Positions 1 through 7,586 of a stretch of 33,911 nt of DNA are shown piece by piece. The translations under genes and the position numbers were made by a program. The DNA is taken from assembly GCA_027315115.1 (NCBI GenBank), contig DAHUYQ010000010.1, forward strand, positions 92,679 to 126,589, in the 5' to 3' direction. This stretch comes from Solirubrobacterales bacterium (GTDB lineage: Bacteria; Actinomycetota; Thermoleophilia; Solirubrobacterales; Solirubrobacteraceae). Position 1 is the first letter of the stretch. Each line of letters opens with the position of its first letter. Below the pieces are notes generated by a model that had not been told where the DNA came from, did no database searches, and saw only the letters and a list, made by a program, of their open reading frames with translations.

Positions 1-2
1 TC

Positions 3-218
3 GTCCACGACCCCTCCTTCGGCGTGATCCAGAAGCCGGGCCTGGTCGGCATGTTCCGCCCGCACTGGCGCGCGCCGAACATCGACGGCCTCTACTTCGC
101 CTCCGAGACGTTCCGCAGTCGCGGCATCGGCGTCGACCGGGCCGCCAAGGCGGGCCTGACCGTGGTCGAGGACTACCTCGGGCGGCGACTGGACGGTGGG
201 TTTGGCTGGCACTACTGA
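3..218 (+). CDS. C-terminal end of a phytoene-desaturase-type FAD-dependent oxidoreductase (5' truncated by window edge)
   Basis: Only the last 71 codons lie in the window; the frame is open from base 3 to the TGA ending at 218. The segment GLYFASETFRSRGIGVDRAA matches, residue for residue in many places, the C-terminus of the complete flavoprotein at 2787-4172 (GLWLTGDTTRSRGIGIDKAA). In this NAD(P)/FAD-binding family that region closes the FAD pocket. The two genes are therefore paralogues. The following LLM oxidoreductase begins inside or just after this gene's end, so the two are probably one transcript. Reaction and substrate cannot be read from this fragment. Family assignment rests mainly on the paralogue. 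Confidence 0.75.
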   Translation, partial: VHDPSFGVIQKPGLVGMFRPHWRAPNIDGLYFASETFRSRGIGVDRAAKAGLTVVEDYLGRRLDGGFGWHY

Positions 219-1146
219 TAGCTCCCACGGGGTGCGCAGCGCGCGTGCGCGCGGGCTGCGCATCCGCGTCGGGATCGCGCTCGGCGAGCATGCCGAGGCT
301 CCTGAGCGCCTCTGGCCGGCGGTTGAGGTCGCGGAGGAGCTGGGCTACGACTCGATCTGGCTGAGCGACACCGCCTCACGCCCCGGTCTGGCGCCGCTCG
401 TCACCCTGGCGGCGATCGCCGCCAGGACCACGCGGCTCAAGCTCGGCACGAGCGTGCTCGTGGTGCCGCCCCGCAACCCTGTGCTGCTCGCCCGCGAGAT
501 GGCCACGATCGACGTGCTGAGCGAAGGGCGGCTGCTGCCGGCGTTCGGTCTCGGGATAGACGATCCCGTGGAGCTGGCGGCGCTTGGCGTCGAGCGCTCG
601 CAGCGCGCTCGACGCCTGGAGGAGGCGATCGAGGTGATCAGGCGGCTCTGGACAGGCGCTCCGGTGGACTACGAGGGTCGCTTCACCGTCCTGCGCGGCG
701 TGAGCCTGAATCCGGCTCCCACCTCTGGCAAGCTGGAGATCTGGCTTGGCGGGCGTGCGCCCGCGGCGCTGGAGCGCGTGGGCAGGATGGCCAGCGGATG
801 GCTCGCCTCGTTCCTCTCCCCACAGGAGCTCCCGGCCGCGGCGGATGCGATCAGGCAGGCCGCCGCGAAGGCCGGTCGCGCGATCGACGAGGACCACTTC
901 GGCGCCACCGTCTTCGCTGCCTCGCGCGATGCTCGGCATGCTCTGGAGGATCCGGTCCTGGCCATGCGTCGCGACCTGGCGCCGGGCGATCACTGCGCGC
1001 GCGGCGCCGCCGAGCTCGGGGCGCTGCTCGAGCGGTTCATCGCCGAGGGTGCCTCGAAGTTCGTCGTGGTGCCGCTGACCGACGACCTGCCGCGCTGGCT
1101 GCAGGAGATGCGTCCCGCGATAGCGGTCGTCGAGGGCCATGGCTGA
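196..1146 (+). CDS. LLM-class (luciferase-like) flavin-dependent oxidoreductase
   Basis: Predicted TIM-barrel oxidoreductase of the bacterial luciferase-like family, using FMN or F420; which one cannot be read here. Family hallmarks are an N-terminal strand RIRVGIALG, AEELGYDSIWLSD, the strand/helix LKLGTSVLVVPPRNPVLLAREMA, the segment SEGRLLPAFGLG, and later GKLEIWLGGRAP. Length is normal for the family (316 aa from GTG 196). GTG 196 overlaps the upstream flavoprotein gene by 23 nt. GTG 232, which begins closer to the conserved core, is an equally likely start. A strong hairpin follows the stop codon. Pairing of a phytoene-desaturase-type flavoprotein with an LLM protein recurs at 1933-4172 on the other strand. 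Confidence 0.85.
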   Translation: MGLAGTTDSSHGVRSARARGLRIRVGIALGEHAEAPERLWPAVEVAEELGYDSIWLSDTASRPGLAPLVTLAAIAARTTRLKLGTSVLVVPPRNPVLLAREMATIDVLSEGRLLPAFGLGIDDPVELAALGVERSQRARRLEEAIEVIRRLWTGAPVDYEGRFTVLRGVSLNPAPTSGKLEIWLGGRAPAALERVGRMASGWLASFLSPQELPAAADAIRQAAAKAGRAIDEDHFGATVFAASRDARHALEDPVLAMRRDLAPGDHCARGAAELGALLERFIAEGASKFVVVPLTDDLPRWLQEMRPAIAVVEGHG

Positions 1147-1166
1147 GCCTCGCCAGGCGGTGAGGC
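1147..1166 (+). terminator. Hairpin directly after the LLM gene, possible terminator
   Basis: GCCTCGCC / GGTGAGGC can pair as an 8-bp stem with one G-U pair around the 4-nt loop AGGC, starting at the base after the TGA stop. No T-tract follows, so factor-independent termination is uncertain. A second short inverted repeat (CGGCCGAC C GTCGGCCG, 1188-1204) lies between the convergent genes and could serve the opposite strand. Confidence 0.45.
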
Positions 1167-1209
1167 GGCCTCTGGGCCATGCCGCGCCGGCCGACCGTCG
1201 GCCGCCAGA

Positions 1210-1881
1210 TCACCCCGTCGGGCTCTTGGCGCCCATGACCCCCTTGATGAGCAGCTCGGCGTAGAGCTTGCCGAGATGCTCCGGGGTCTCGCGGCCACCC
1301 GGCTGGTACCAGGTGTAGATCCAGTTGGCGGTGCCGAAGACCGCGTTGGCGACGAGCGTGGGGTCGAGCTCGCGGTCGATTTCCTTGGCCTGCTGGGCTT
1401 CACGCAGAAGGCCGACGACGAACTGCTCGTAGAGAGAACGCTGCTTGACGATCTGCTTGCGTCGCGCCGAGCTCAGCAACTCGAAATCGTGATAGTAGAT
1501 CGCGATCTTCGAGAGGTTGTGAGTGTTGTATTCGACGTGGCGCCTTATGTACAGGGAGAGCTTCTCCAGCGGCGGGGCGTCGATCGCTTCGATGTCCGCG
1601 ACTATGTCCCGTGCGCCCTCGTGTACCTCCACCAGCATCCGGAAGAGCAGGTCCTCCTTCGATTCGATGTAGTAGTAGAGGCTGCCCTTGAGGATCCCCA
1701 CCGCGTCTGCCACTTCCTGGACCGAGGCATCCGCGTAACCCTTCTGGTGGAAGATCATGGCGGCGGCGTCGAGGATCTCCTGTTCGCGCTTCTTGGCGCT
1801 GGGGCGCGGCTTGCGCCCACCGTCAGCCGCCTCTGCCGCAGAGCGCGCGGCGGCCCGGCCTCCCCTGACTGCAGGCGCCAT
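1210..1881 (-). CDS. TetR-family regulator, KstR2-like (paralogue 1)
   Basis: Ligand-responsive DNA-binding repressor, 223 aa. After a basic, low-complexity lead of about 30 residues comes the TetR helix-turn-helix (about 36-80): ILDAAAMIFHQKGY, SVQEVADAVGILKGSLYYYI, SKEDLLFRML. The C-terminal ligand domain ends WIYTWYQPGG...LGKLYAELLIKGVMG, the pattern seen in KstR2-type regulators of steroid C/D-ring catabolism. The recognition-helix core KGSLYYYI is the same as in the two other paralogues (4245-4874 and 9461-10417), so all three may bind the same operator. It is last in a minus-strand series TetR, flavoprotein, LLM-like, TetR, 51 nt after the preceding gene. Specific ligand unknown. Confidence 0.88.
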   Translation of the reverse strand: MAPAVRGGRAAARSAAEAADGGRKPRPSAKKREQEILDAAAMIFHQKGYADASVQEVADAVGILKGSLYYYIESKEDLLFRMLVEVHEGARDIVADIEAIDAPPLEKLSLYIRRHVEYNTHNLSKIAIYYHDFELLSSARRKQIVKQRSLYEQFVVGLLREAQQAKEIDRELDPTLVANAVFGTANWIYTWYQPGGRETPEHLGKLYAELLIKGVMGAKSPTG

Positions 1882-1932
1882 CAGGCTTGCCCTGGGTTGA
1901 CCGTTGTCATGGCAACGAAGTCTACCAGTGGG

Positions 1933-2772
1933 TCAGATGGCGGCTTCGCTCGTGGATCGAGCTCGGCGGTGGAATTGATCCCAGTAATCCTCGAGCCCGG
2001 GCGGCAGCCGATGGAGCTGAACGCGAGGGAGCACGAGCCTCCCGAGGCGCTCCGCGGTCTCCGCGCCGCCCTGCACGACCGCGCAGTCCTGACCGAACGC
2101 GGCGCGCCCGGCGCGCAGACGGCCAACCAGCTCCTGCTCGCTGTCCAGGCGCTCGCGGCGTGCGCGCACCGCGCCGAGCAGCGCCGGGCCGAGCGCGTTC
2201 TGCGCCTGCTGGTAGGCGTGTCCCAGCTCGCCGGCGTCCGCATCGCCGGCAGCGAGGTAGCCAAGCCCCCGCGCAAGTGCCTGGTCGCGCCCGTCGCCCG
2301 ATCCCCACAGCTCCAGGCGCAACTGGGCGGGCGCGGGCATCACGCGCACCTGAGAGTCGATCCTGTGCTCGTTCTGGGGCAGCTCGGCAGGCACGCGCCA
2401 GTGGGCGCCCCGGAAGGTGAACGGTCGCGCCTGAAGGGAAAGCTGGAGCAGATCCAGGGCCTCGGCGTATGCGTCGGCGGCGCCCGGCGCCGGGCGCGTG
2501 ATCAGCACGAGCCGCCCGGCGCTCACGAGGTCCACGACAGCGGCCTCCTCGGCCAGCTCCACAGGATGGCGCTCGCCCAGCTCCAGCTCGACGGCTATGC
2601 GCAGGTCGGGCACCTCGGCCGCCACTCCTGCCGCCATCAGCAGCGGAGCCGCCAGCAGCGGAGCGGACTGGGTGATCAGGATGCCGTCGAGTCCGGCCTC
2701 GTGGGCGGCGCCGGCGACCGCGAGCAGCGCCGCCAGGTCGGTGCTGGGAGGGGGCTCGATCAGGAACCGCAT
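1933..2772 (-). CDS. Divergent, short LLM-like (luciferase-family) protein
   Basis: The start is ATG 2772 (MRFLIEPPPS); the same frame runs open upstream through the flavoprotein gene, but only as shadow. The 279-aa product has luciferase-family landmarks: AHEAGLDGILIT near the N-terminus, HPVELAEEAAVVDLVSAGRLVL, FTFRGAHWRVPAELPQNEHR, and VRVMPAPAQLRLELWGSG, matching the usual insertion-plus-VTP..P.W..G region. It is about 50-80 residues shorter than typical family members and the N-terminal half is degenerate, so flavin binding may be weak or lost. It begins 14 nt after the flavoprotein stop, implying co-transcription and possibly a shared reaction. It could be a non-catalytic partner of that flavoprotein; that is inference. 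Confidence 0.7.
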   Translation of the reverse strand: MRFLIEPPPSTDLAALLAVAGAAHEAGLDGILITQSAPLLAAPLLMAAGVAAEVPDLRIAVELELGERHPVELAEEAAVVDLVSAGRLVLITRPAPGAADAYAEALDLLQLSLQARPFTFRGAHWRVPAELPQNEHRIDSQVRVMPAPAQLRLELWGSGDGRDQALARGLGYLAAGDADAGELGHAYQQAQNALGPALLGAVRARRERLDSEQELVGRLRAGRAAFGQDCAVVQGGAETAERLGRLVLPRVQLHRLPPGLEDYWDQFHRRARSTSEAAI

Positions 2773-2786
2773 GCTCGCCGCCCGCT

Positions 2787-4172
2787 TCAGTATCGGACGG
2801 TGTCGGCGAAGAAGCCGAGACGGCCGCCGAGCACTCCCTCGCTGGCGCTGATGCCGGTGCGCGCGGCCTTGTCGATCCCTATCCCTCGCGAGCGCGTCGT
2901 GTCGCCGGTGAGCCAGAGGCCCTCTATCTCGCGCACCATCGAGTCGGGACGCACGGCCCCGACGAGACCCGGCCTGTTGACCACGCCGTAGGTGGTCACC
3001 AGGTGCGGCTTCTTCCAGAGGGCGCCCCTGGCAGCCGGCAGCATGTCCTCGATGTCGAGCCAAAGCTCGTGGAACTTGCGGTCGATCCACTGCCGGTTGC
3101 CGTAGTGCAGGGTGGCATCGAACGCGGCGCCGACGCACGTCAGGTACTCGCCCGCGGGTGAGATGCCGGGGTCGTATCCGGTGAAGTTGAGCGTGAACCC
3201 GCCGAGCCCGGTGCGCGGGGTGGCGGCAAAGGAGGCCATCTCCAGCTCCGACATCGCGATCACCGGCTCCTTGGCGGCGATCCAGTAGCCAAGCCAGCAC
3301 GCCTTGTTGCGGTTGTTGGCCAGCAACCGCACGCGTTGCAGCAGCGACCAGGGCAGCACGCCCTCGTCGAACAGCTTGGGCAGGTCCCAGACCGGAGCAT
3401 TGACCAGGACGTGCTCGGCCTCTATCAGCTCCCTGCCGGCCGGCCCGCCACCCCGCTGCTCGGGGTCTTTGCCGCGCAGCGCCACGCCCGTCACGCGACC
3501 ATCCCGCACCAGCACGCGCTCGACCGTCTCGGGCTGCAGCAGCGTGCCGCCCAGATCGAGGAACCTGGCGGCCATCTCCTTCCACAGCCTCTCCCAGCCT
3601 CCCATCGGCCAGAACGAGTAGCCCGCGGTGCGCTTGCGTTCGTAGTGCAGCTTGCGCACATAGAGGTTCTCCGAGGCGGAGTGGTCGTACCACTTGTCCG
3701 TGATCTGCTCCAGGATCGATATCGCCTCCCAGACCTGGAAGACGCCCTCCTCGCTGGTGTGCTGGGCCATCCACTCGCGCAGCGAGGCATGGTCCCACCG
3801 GTCGAGGTCCTCGAAGCTGGTCTGGGTCAGCGCCTCTATGCAGCGCTTGAGGCCCTGCTTGCTCGCCCCGCCGTAGAACTCCTGGATCGGCCGCCAGCGA
3901 GTGCGGTCCCAGAAGGGCATGGAGTCGCTGCGAGCGCTGTGTCGCAGCGGCACGTCGATGAATTCGCAGACCCTCGTGAGGCTGTCTCCGGGGTCCTCGA
4001 CCAGATGTGAGCCCAGCCCGATCTGATGGCCGCGAAACCGATGCTCCATGGCGCGGCCGCCGAGATAGCGGTGCCGCTCGACCAGCGCCACGCGCTTGCC
4101 CTGCTTGGCCAGCAGGCAGGCGCTCACCAGGCCCGCGGTGCCGGCGCCGATTACCACGACGTCGTACTTCAT
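2787..4172 (-). CDS. Phytoene-desaturase-type FAD-dependent oxidoreductase
   Basis: Predicted FAD enzyme of the carotenoid-desaturase/amine-oxidase-like superfamily, 461 aa from ATG 4172. The N-terminus MKYDVVVIGAGTAGLVSA carries the dinucleotide-binding GxGxxG (residues 9-14), an acidic residue E32 for the ADP-ribose, then LGGRAMEHRFRG typical of this family. The C-terminal FAD motif is GLWLTGDTTRSRGIGIDKA. An in-frame ATG at 4226 would add 18 basic residues ahead of the Rossmann strand and is less likely. Substrate unknown: a desaturation or dehydrogenation of a hydrophobic ring is plausible given the neighbours. It lies 72 nt after the upstream tetR and 14 nt before an LLM-like gene. A truncated paralogue opens the window (3-218). 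Confidence 0.85.
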   Translation of the reverse strand: MKYDVVVIGAGTAGLVSACLLAKQGKRVALVERHRYLGGRAMEHRFRGHQIGLGSHLVEDPGDSLTRVCEFIDVPLRHSARSDSMPFWDRTRWRPIQEFYGGASKQGLKRCIEALTQTSFEDLDRWDHASLREWMAQHTSEEGVFQVWEAISILEQITDKWYDHSASENLYVRKLHYERKRTAGYSFWPMGGWERLWKEMAARFLDLGGTLLQPETVERVLVRDGRVTGVALRGKDPEQRGGGPAGRELIEAEHVLVNAPVWDLPKLFDEGVLPWSLLQRVRLLANNRNKACWLGYWIAAKEPVIAMSELEMASFAATPRTGLGGFTLNFTGYDPGISPAGEYLTCVGAAFDATLHYGNRQWIDRKFHELWLDIEDMLPAARGALWKKPHLVTTYGVVNRPGLVGAVRPDSMVREIEGLWLTGDTTRSRGIGIDKAARTGISASEGVLGGRLGFFADTVRY

Positions 4173-4230
4173 CGCCCGGGTCCGGGTGGTGTCGACGGGT
4201 CGCGCACGACGACCCATCCTACGCAATCTT

Positions 4231-4248
4231 CAACCAGCCGGTCGTTAG
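4231..4248. promoter_or_regulatory. Weak candidate KstR2-like operator
   Basis: CAACCAGCCGGTCGTTAG contains the core ACCAGCCGGTCGTT, which keeps the ACCA start and CG centre of the window-wide repeat but deviates in the right arm. It overlaps the stop codon of the tetR gene and lies about 60 nt upstream of the flavoprotein start, so it could mark a second promoter. Low confidence. Confidence 0.3.
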
Positions 4249-4874
4249 ATCGTCGGGGCTTGATCGGGCGCGGCGATTCCCAGCACTCCCTCGGCGAGCA
4301 CGCTGCCATAGACCTCGCCGAGCTGCGCCGGGCTGACCGTGCCACCGGGCTTGTACCACGTGTAGATCCAGTTGATCGCTCCGAGGATGCCGTTGGTCAG
4401 CAGCCTGGGGGAGAGCGCGGGATCGATTTCGCGGTTCGCCTGGGCCTCCTGGATCAGCGCGATCAGGAAGCTCTCGTAGACCTTGCGCTGCTGATGGATC
4501 GCGGCCTGCCGGTCCTCCGAGAGCATCTTGCCGTCATGGTGGTAGACGGCTATCTGCGTCAGCCGCGAGGCGTTGTATTCGATGTGGCAGCGCACGTACT
4601 GGCGCAGCCGCCCGATCGGCGGGGCGTCGAGCTTGGTCACCTGCTCGATGATGCCGCGTGCGCCGTCGTGCACATCTGCCAGCACGCGAAAGAGCAGGTC
4701 TTCCTTGGACTCTATGTAGTAGTAGAGGCTGCCCTTCAGCAGCCCGACCGCATCGGCGATCTGCTGCACGGAGCTGTTGGCGTAGCCGTGGCGCTCGAAG
4801 ATCTCAGCGGCCGCGTCGAGGATCTCCCGTTCGCGCTTGCGCGCCGCGGGCCGTGCATCAGCAAGTTGTCCCAT
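4245..4874 (-). CDS. TetR-family regulator, KstR2-like (paralogue 2)
   Basis: TetR-type repressor of 209 aa, first gene of the minus-strand unit ending at 1210. HTH domain about residues 15-62: REILDAAAEIFERHGYANSS, VQQIADAVGLLKGSLYYYI, ESKEDLLFRVL. The C-terminal domain ends INWIYTWYKPGGTVSPAQLGEVYGSVLAEGVLG, closely like the KstR2 C-terminus. A palindromic operator candidate (4906-4923) lies 31 nt upstream of its start, so autoregulation is likely. A second operator at 5031-5048 serves the divergent LLM gene. Its recognition helix differs from the other two paralogues by at most conservative changes. Probable effector by family analogy: a CoA thioester of the pathway substrate. Confidence 0.9.
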   Translation of the reverse strand: MGQLADARPAARKREREILDAAAEIFERHGYANSSVQQIADAVGLLKGSLYYYIESKEDLLFRVLADVHDGARGIIEQVTKLDAPPIGRLRQYVRCHIEYNASRLTQIAVYHHDGKMLSEDRQAAIHQQRKVYESFLIALIQEAQANREIDPALSPRLLTNGILGAINWIYTWYKPGGTVSPAQLGEVYGSVLAEGVLGIAAPDQAPTI

Positions 4875-4905
4875 GAAAGCCTTGTCGGCTACCCCTGGTG
4901 GTCAT

Positions 4906-4923
4906 CTAACCACCGTTTGGTAG
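4906..4923. promoter_or_regulatory. KstR2-like operator upstream of tetR paralogue 2
   Basis: CTAACCACCGTTTGGTAG. Read on the minus strand the 14-bp core is ACCAAACGGTGGTT, with a perfect ACCAAAC half and a degenerate second half (three mismatches to symmetry over nine positions). It sits 32 nt upstream of the tetR start, consistent with autorepression. Confidence 0.65.
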
Positions 4924-4987
4924 TTTGCCAGAAGCGCGAGAATAAGGCAAGCCCATGCGTCTGGCGGCGCGGATCTTCGGTTCCCCC

Positions 4988-5016
4988 TTGACGCCACCGG
5001 CGAGGTGCCCTACTCT
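4988..5016 (+). promoter_or_regulatory. Candidate sigma-A promoter for the LLM-SBP-SDR unit
   Basis: TTGACG (4988-4993), a 17-nt spacer, then TACTCT (5011-5016). This predicts a start of transcription near 5023, just before the operator at 5031-5048, so a bound repressor would block initiation or early elongation. The match to consensus is good at -35 and moderate at -10. Confidence 0.5.
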
Positions 5017-5030
5017 AGCGCTCCACATAG

Positions 5031-5048
5031 CTACTAAACGTTTGGTAG
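5031..5048. promoter_or_regulatory. KstR2-like operator upstream of the LLM gene
   Basis: CTACTAAACGTTTGGTAG is an 18-bp inverted repeat with a single mismatch between its 9-bp arms, the most symmetrical long copy in the window. Core ACTAAACGTTTGGT. It lies 25 nt before the GTG start and just downstream of a plausible promoter. Confidence 0.75.
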
Positions 5049-5072
5049 AGTAGCCCGAGCTCTGGAGGAGAA

Positions 5073-6152
5073 GTGCGCATCGGTTATCTGATCGACCTGC
5101 ATAAGGGCGGATATGACCAGCCCATGCCCACCGCGGCGGACGCGGTGGCGACCGAGGAGGCGATGATCGAAGAGGGCATCATCGCCGAGAAGGCCGGCTT
5201 TCATTCGCTGCAAGTGCCTGACCGGCATGGCCGCACCGAGTGCTACTTCCCGGGGCCGGCGCAGCTACTGACGATTCTCGCCCGCGAGACCGAGAGGGTG
5301 GCGATCGGCACCTACACGCTGGTCTCGACCCTCTATCACCCGATGGAGGCCGCCGAGTGGTTCAGCGTGATCGACAACCTCTCGCGGGGTCGCCTCTACA
5401 CCACGATCTCGCGCGGCTTCCACGCTGGCTACTGGCAGCAGTTCGGTATCAGCCAGGAGAAGATGCTGGGGCGGATGCTCGAGTTCATCAAGGTCTGGAA
5501 GCTGGCGTTCGAGGGCGAGCGCTTCGACTTCGATGGTGAGCACTACAAGGTGGAACAGGGACTGCTCGCGCCGCAGCCCTACCAGGAGGGTGGCTGGCCG
5601 ATCTGGGGCGGCGGCAACGCGGCGCCTGCGGCGATCAGGCGCTCGGCCAGCTACGGCTCGTGCTGGACGTGCGATCCGTTCCCGCTTATGAAGTCGGTCT
5701 GGGACGAACAGGCCGGCCTCTACCGCGAACACGCGCGCGACCTGGGCAAGGAGCCGTTCATCGTCCTGATGCGCGACGGCTGGGTCGCCGACAGCTTCGA
5801 GGACGCGGCACGCGAGTTCGGCAGCCACTTCGTCGAGGAGATGCGCTTCTACTACCGCCAGGGCATCTTCACCCATCACCCGGACTTCCAGAGCGAGGAG
5901 GAGATAACCGCCGAGCGCGCGGCTCCGCACACGATCATGGGAACCGCGGAGCAGTGTCGCGAACAGCTGGAGCGCTATCACGAGGAATTCGGAGTGGATT
6001 ACTTCACCATCCGATTCCGCATGCCCACCGGGCCGTCGATGGAGAAGGCGCGGGAGCAGATACAACGCTTCGGGGAGGAAGTGGTTCAGCCGATACATCG
6101 TAAGTACCCGGCGCCTGACCACCCGGCTATTCCGGCTGCCTGTCATTGGTAG
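5073..6152 (+). CDS. LLM-class flavin-dependent oxidoreductase
   Basis: Luciferase-like monooxygenase/dehydrogenase, 359 aa. The start GTG 5073 has a clear GGAGGAG ribosome site (5065-5070). Family marks include RIGYLIDLHKGG, EKAGFHSLQVPDRHG, VAIGTYTLVSTLYHPMEAAE, LSRGRLYTTISRGFH and WPIWGGGNAAPAAIRRSA. The C-terminal stretch FRMPTGPSMEKAREQIQRFG resembles the end of the LLM protein at 19640-20662 (MRHPTGPAHADTMQAIERFG), so these two belong to one subfamily distinct from the other LLM proteins here. It leads a plus-strand unit with a binding lipoprotein and an SDR, behind the best operator of the set. FMN versus F420 use is undetermined. Confidence 0.87.
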   Translation: MRIGYLIDLHKGGYDQPMPTAADAVATEEAMIEEGIIAEKAGFHSLQVPDRHGRTECYFPGPAQLLTILARETERVAIGTYTLVSTLYHPMEAAEWFSVIDNLSRGRLYTTISRGFHAGYWQQFGISQEKMLGRMLEFIKVWKLAFEGERFDFDGEHYKVEQGLLAPQPYQEGGWPIWGGGNAAPAAIRRSASYGSCWTCDPFPLMKSVWDEQAGLYREHARDLGKEPFIVLMRDGWVADSFEDAAREFGSHFVEEMRFYYRQGIFTHHPDFQSEEEITAERAAPHTIMGTAEQCREQLERYHEEFGVDYFTIRFRMPTGPSMEKAREQIQRFGEEVVQPIHRKYPAPDHPAIPAACHW

Positions 6153-6250
6153 GCGGCGGCACGGGTCGCAGGGACAGTTACAAGTCGTTCAGCCACGAAG
6201 GTCACGTAATCATTCGGGCCAAACATGCTGGGTTGCCAGCAGGAGGAACA

Positions 6251-7483
6251 ATGTCAAAAGCAGTAAAGATCTCGAGCGCGCTGCTTGCGGCCTTGGCGAT
6301 TGCCTTGGTAGTGGCCGCATGTGGAGGGAGCAGCAAACCCAGCTCAGGCCAGAGCGCCAGCAACAATGGCAGCGCTACCAGCACGAGCAGCACGAGCGCG
6401 TCGAGCGCTAGCGCGGGCTCGTCCGGCGGGCCGGTCGCCGAAGAGCCGGAATCGGCCGTCAAGGCGGCCGAAGAAGATGGCGAAAAGGCGGCTGAACGCG
6501 AGGGCGCGCCGGTCAAAGTCGAACCCAAGACCATCGGTCTCGTCGACGTGACCGCGGAGTCCGAAGCGGCGCAGCGCATCGAAGCCGGCGCCGACGAAGC
6601 GATCAAGGCGATGGGCTGGAAAGTCATCTCGATCGACGCCGAAGGCAACCCGGCCAAGAGCGAGTCGGGAATGATGAGCCTCGTCAACCAGAAAGTCAAC
6701 GCGATCATCGACCTCTCCAACGCGACGGCGGCGATCACGCAGTCGCTCGCGGCCGCCAAGGCGGCGAACATTCCGGTGATCGACATCGGCGGGATCCAGG
6801 ACCCGTCGCCGAACATCGAGGCGATGTTCGCCGTCAATGAGACGGAAATGAGCAAGAAGCTGGACGAATACATCCTCGCGCACATCAAAGGCGGCGCGAA
6901 GGCGGCTGTCTTCGACTTCCCGCTGCTGCTCTCCGAGCGGCTGCGCGACGAACAGTTCCATCGTGACACCAAGGGCAAGGTCAGCGTCGTGGCGACCCAC
7001 CAGTCGAACTTCGCTGCGCTGGTGAGCGACACGCAGACTGCGGCGCGCACGATCCTGGCAGCCAACCCGGAACTTGAATTCTTCTGGGGCGACACCGACA
7101 CGCAGATGCCGGCGATCGCACAGGTGCTGAAGTCGAAGGGCCTCTGCGGCAAGGTCCAGAACTACAACTACTACGACGACAAGGCCAACCTGGCCGCGAT
7201 CGGGGAAGGATGCGCCACCGCTGTGGTCACCAGCCCGGTGGGCGCCGACGGTTGGGCCGCAGTCGACGCGCTGGCGGAGATGTGGGGCCGCAAGAAGCCG
7301 ATCAGCTCCCTGCCCAAGGGCTGGGAATCGGTGACCAGCACCTACGGCGTGAACATCCGCGACGGCGAAGCCATCGAGGTGATCGACAAGTCGAACCTGC
7401 CGCCTGCCGGCCAGTACGTGACTCCGAAGGTGGACTACGTCGCGTTCTTCGAGTCGAAGTGGAAGAAGGAGTTCGGCCTCTGA
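6251..7483 (+). CDS. Substrate-binding lipoprotein, sugar-type (periplasmic-binding-protein family) of an ABC importer
   Basis: Exported solute receptor, 410 aa. Signal peptide MSKAVKISSALLAALAIALV ends in the lipobox VVAAC, with lipidated C24. A Ser/Gly/Ala-rich then Glu/Lys-rich spacer (about 25-90) tethers the globular domain. That domain begins KTIGLVDVTAESEAAQRIEAG and contains VNQKVNAIIDLSN and AAKAANIPVIDIGG, typical of the ribose/xylose-type family (Peripla_BP_4-like). RBS AGGAGGA at 6241-6247, ATG 6251. No permease or ATPase of the matching sugar-type class is in the window, so it is an orphan receptor, or works with a remote transporter. It sits between an LLM enzyme (98-nt gap) and an SDR; its ligand may be the pathway substrate rather than a sugar. 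Confidence 0.85.
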   Translation: MSKAVKISSALLAALAIALVVAACGGSSKPSSGQSASNNGSATSTSSTSASSASAGSSGGPVAEEPESAVKAAEEDGEKAAEREGAPVKVEPKTIGLVDVTAESEAAQRIEAGADEAIKAMGWKVISIDAEGNPAKSESGMMSLVNQKVNAIIDLSNATAAITQSLAAAKAANIPVIDIGGIQDPSPNIEAMFAVNETEMSKKLDEYILAHIKGGAKAAVFDFPLLLSERLRDEQFHRDTKGKVSVVATHQSNFAALVSDTQTAARTILAANPELEFFWGDTDTQMPAIAQVLKSKGLCGKVQNYNYYDDKANLAAIGEGCATAVVTSPVGADGWAAVDALAEMWGRKKPISSLPKGWESVTSTYGVNIRDGEAIEVIDKSNLPPAGQYVTPKVDYVAFFESKWKKEFGL

Positions 7484-7525
7484 GGCGCTGGGAGCTCCAG
7501 AAGTCGCATGTAACGCAGTGAGAGT

Positions 7526-7551
7526 GGGCGGGGGCCGAGAGGCCTCCGCCC
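7526..7551 (+). terminator. GAGA-capped hairpin between binding-protein gene and SDR gene
   Basis: GGGCGGGGGCC / GGCCTCCGCCC forms an 11-bp stem (one G-U) closed by a GAGA tetraloop of the GNRA type. It lies 43 nt after the lipoprotein stop and 36 nt before the SDR start. No T-run follows. It may be a partial terminator, or a 3'-end stabiliser that keeps the receptor mRNA more abundant than the downstream gene. Confidence 0.55.
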
Positions 7552-7586
7552 ATCGCTTTGATCACAGTCGAGACTTGGTGATAGAT

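Noticed and set aside
1902..1917. CGTTGTCATGGCAACG as an operator of tetR paralogue 1
   Set aside because: It is nearly palindromic and lies upstream of the gene but does not match the ACCAAACG repeat and may be chance; not listed as a feature.
1276..2991. A 571-codon plus-strand frame over the tetR and LLM-like genes
   Set aside because: Antisense to two genes with recognisable motifs; its own translation shows no family pattern.
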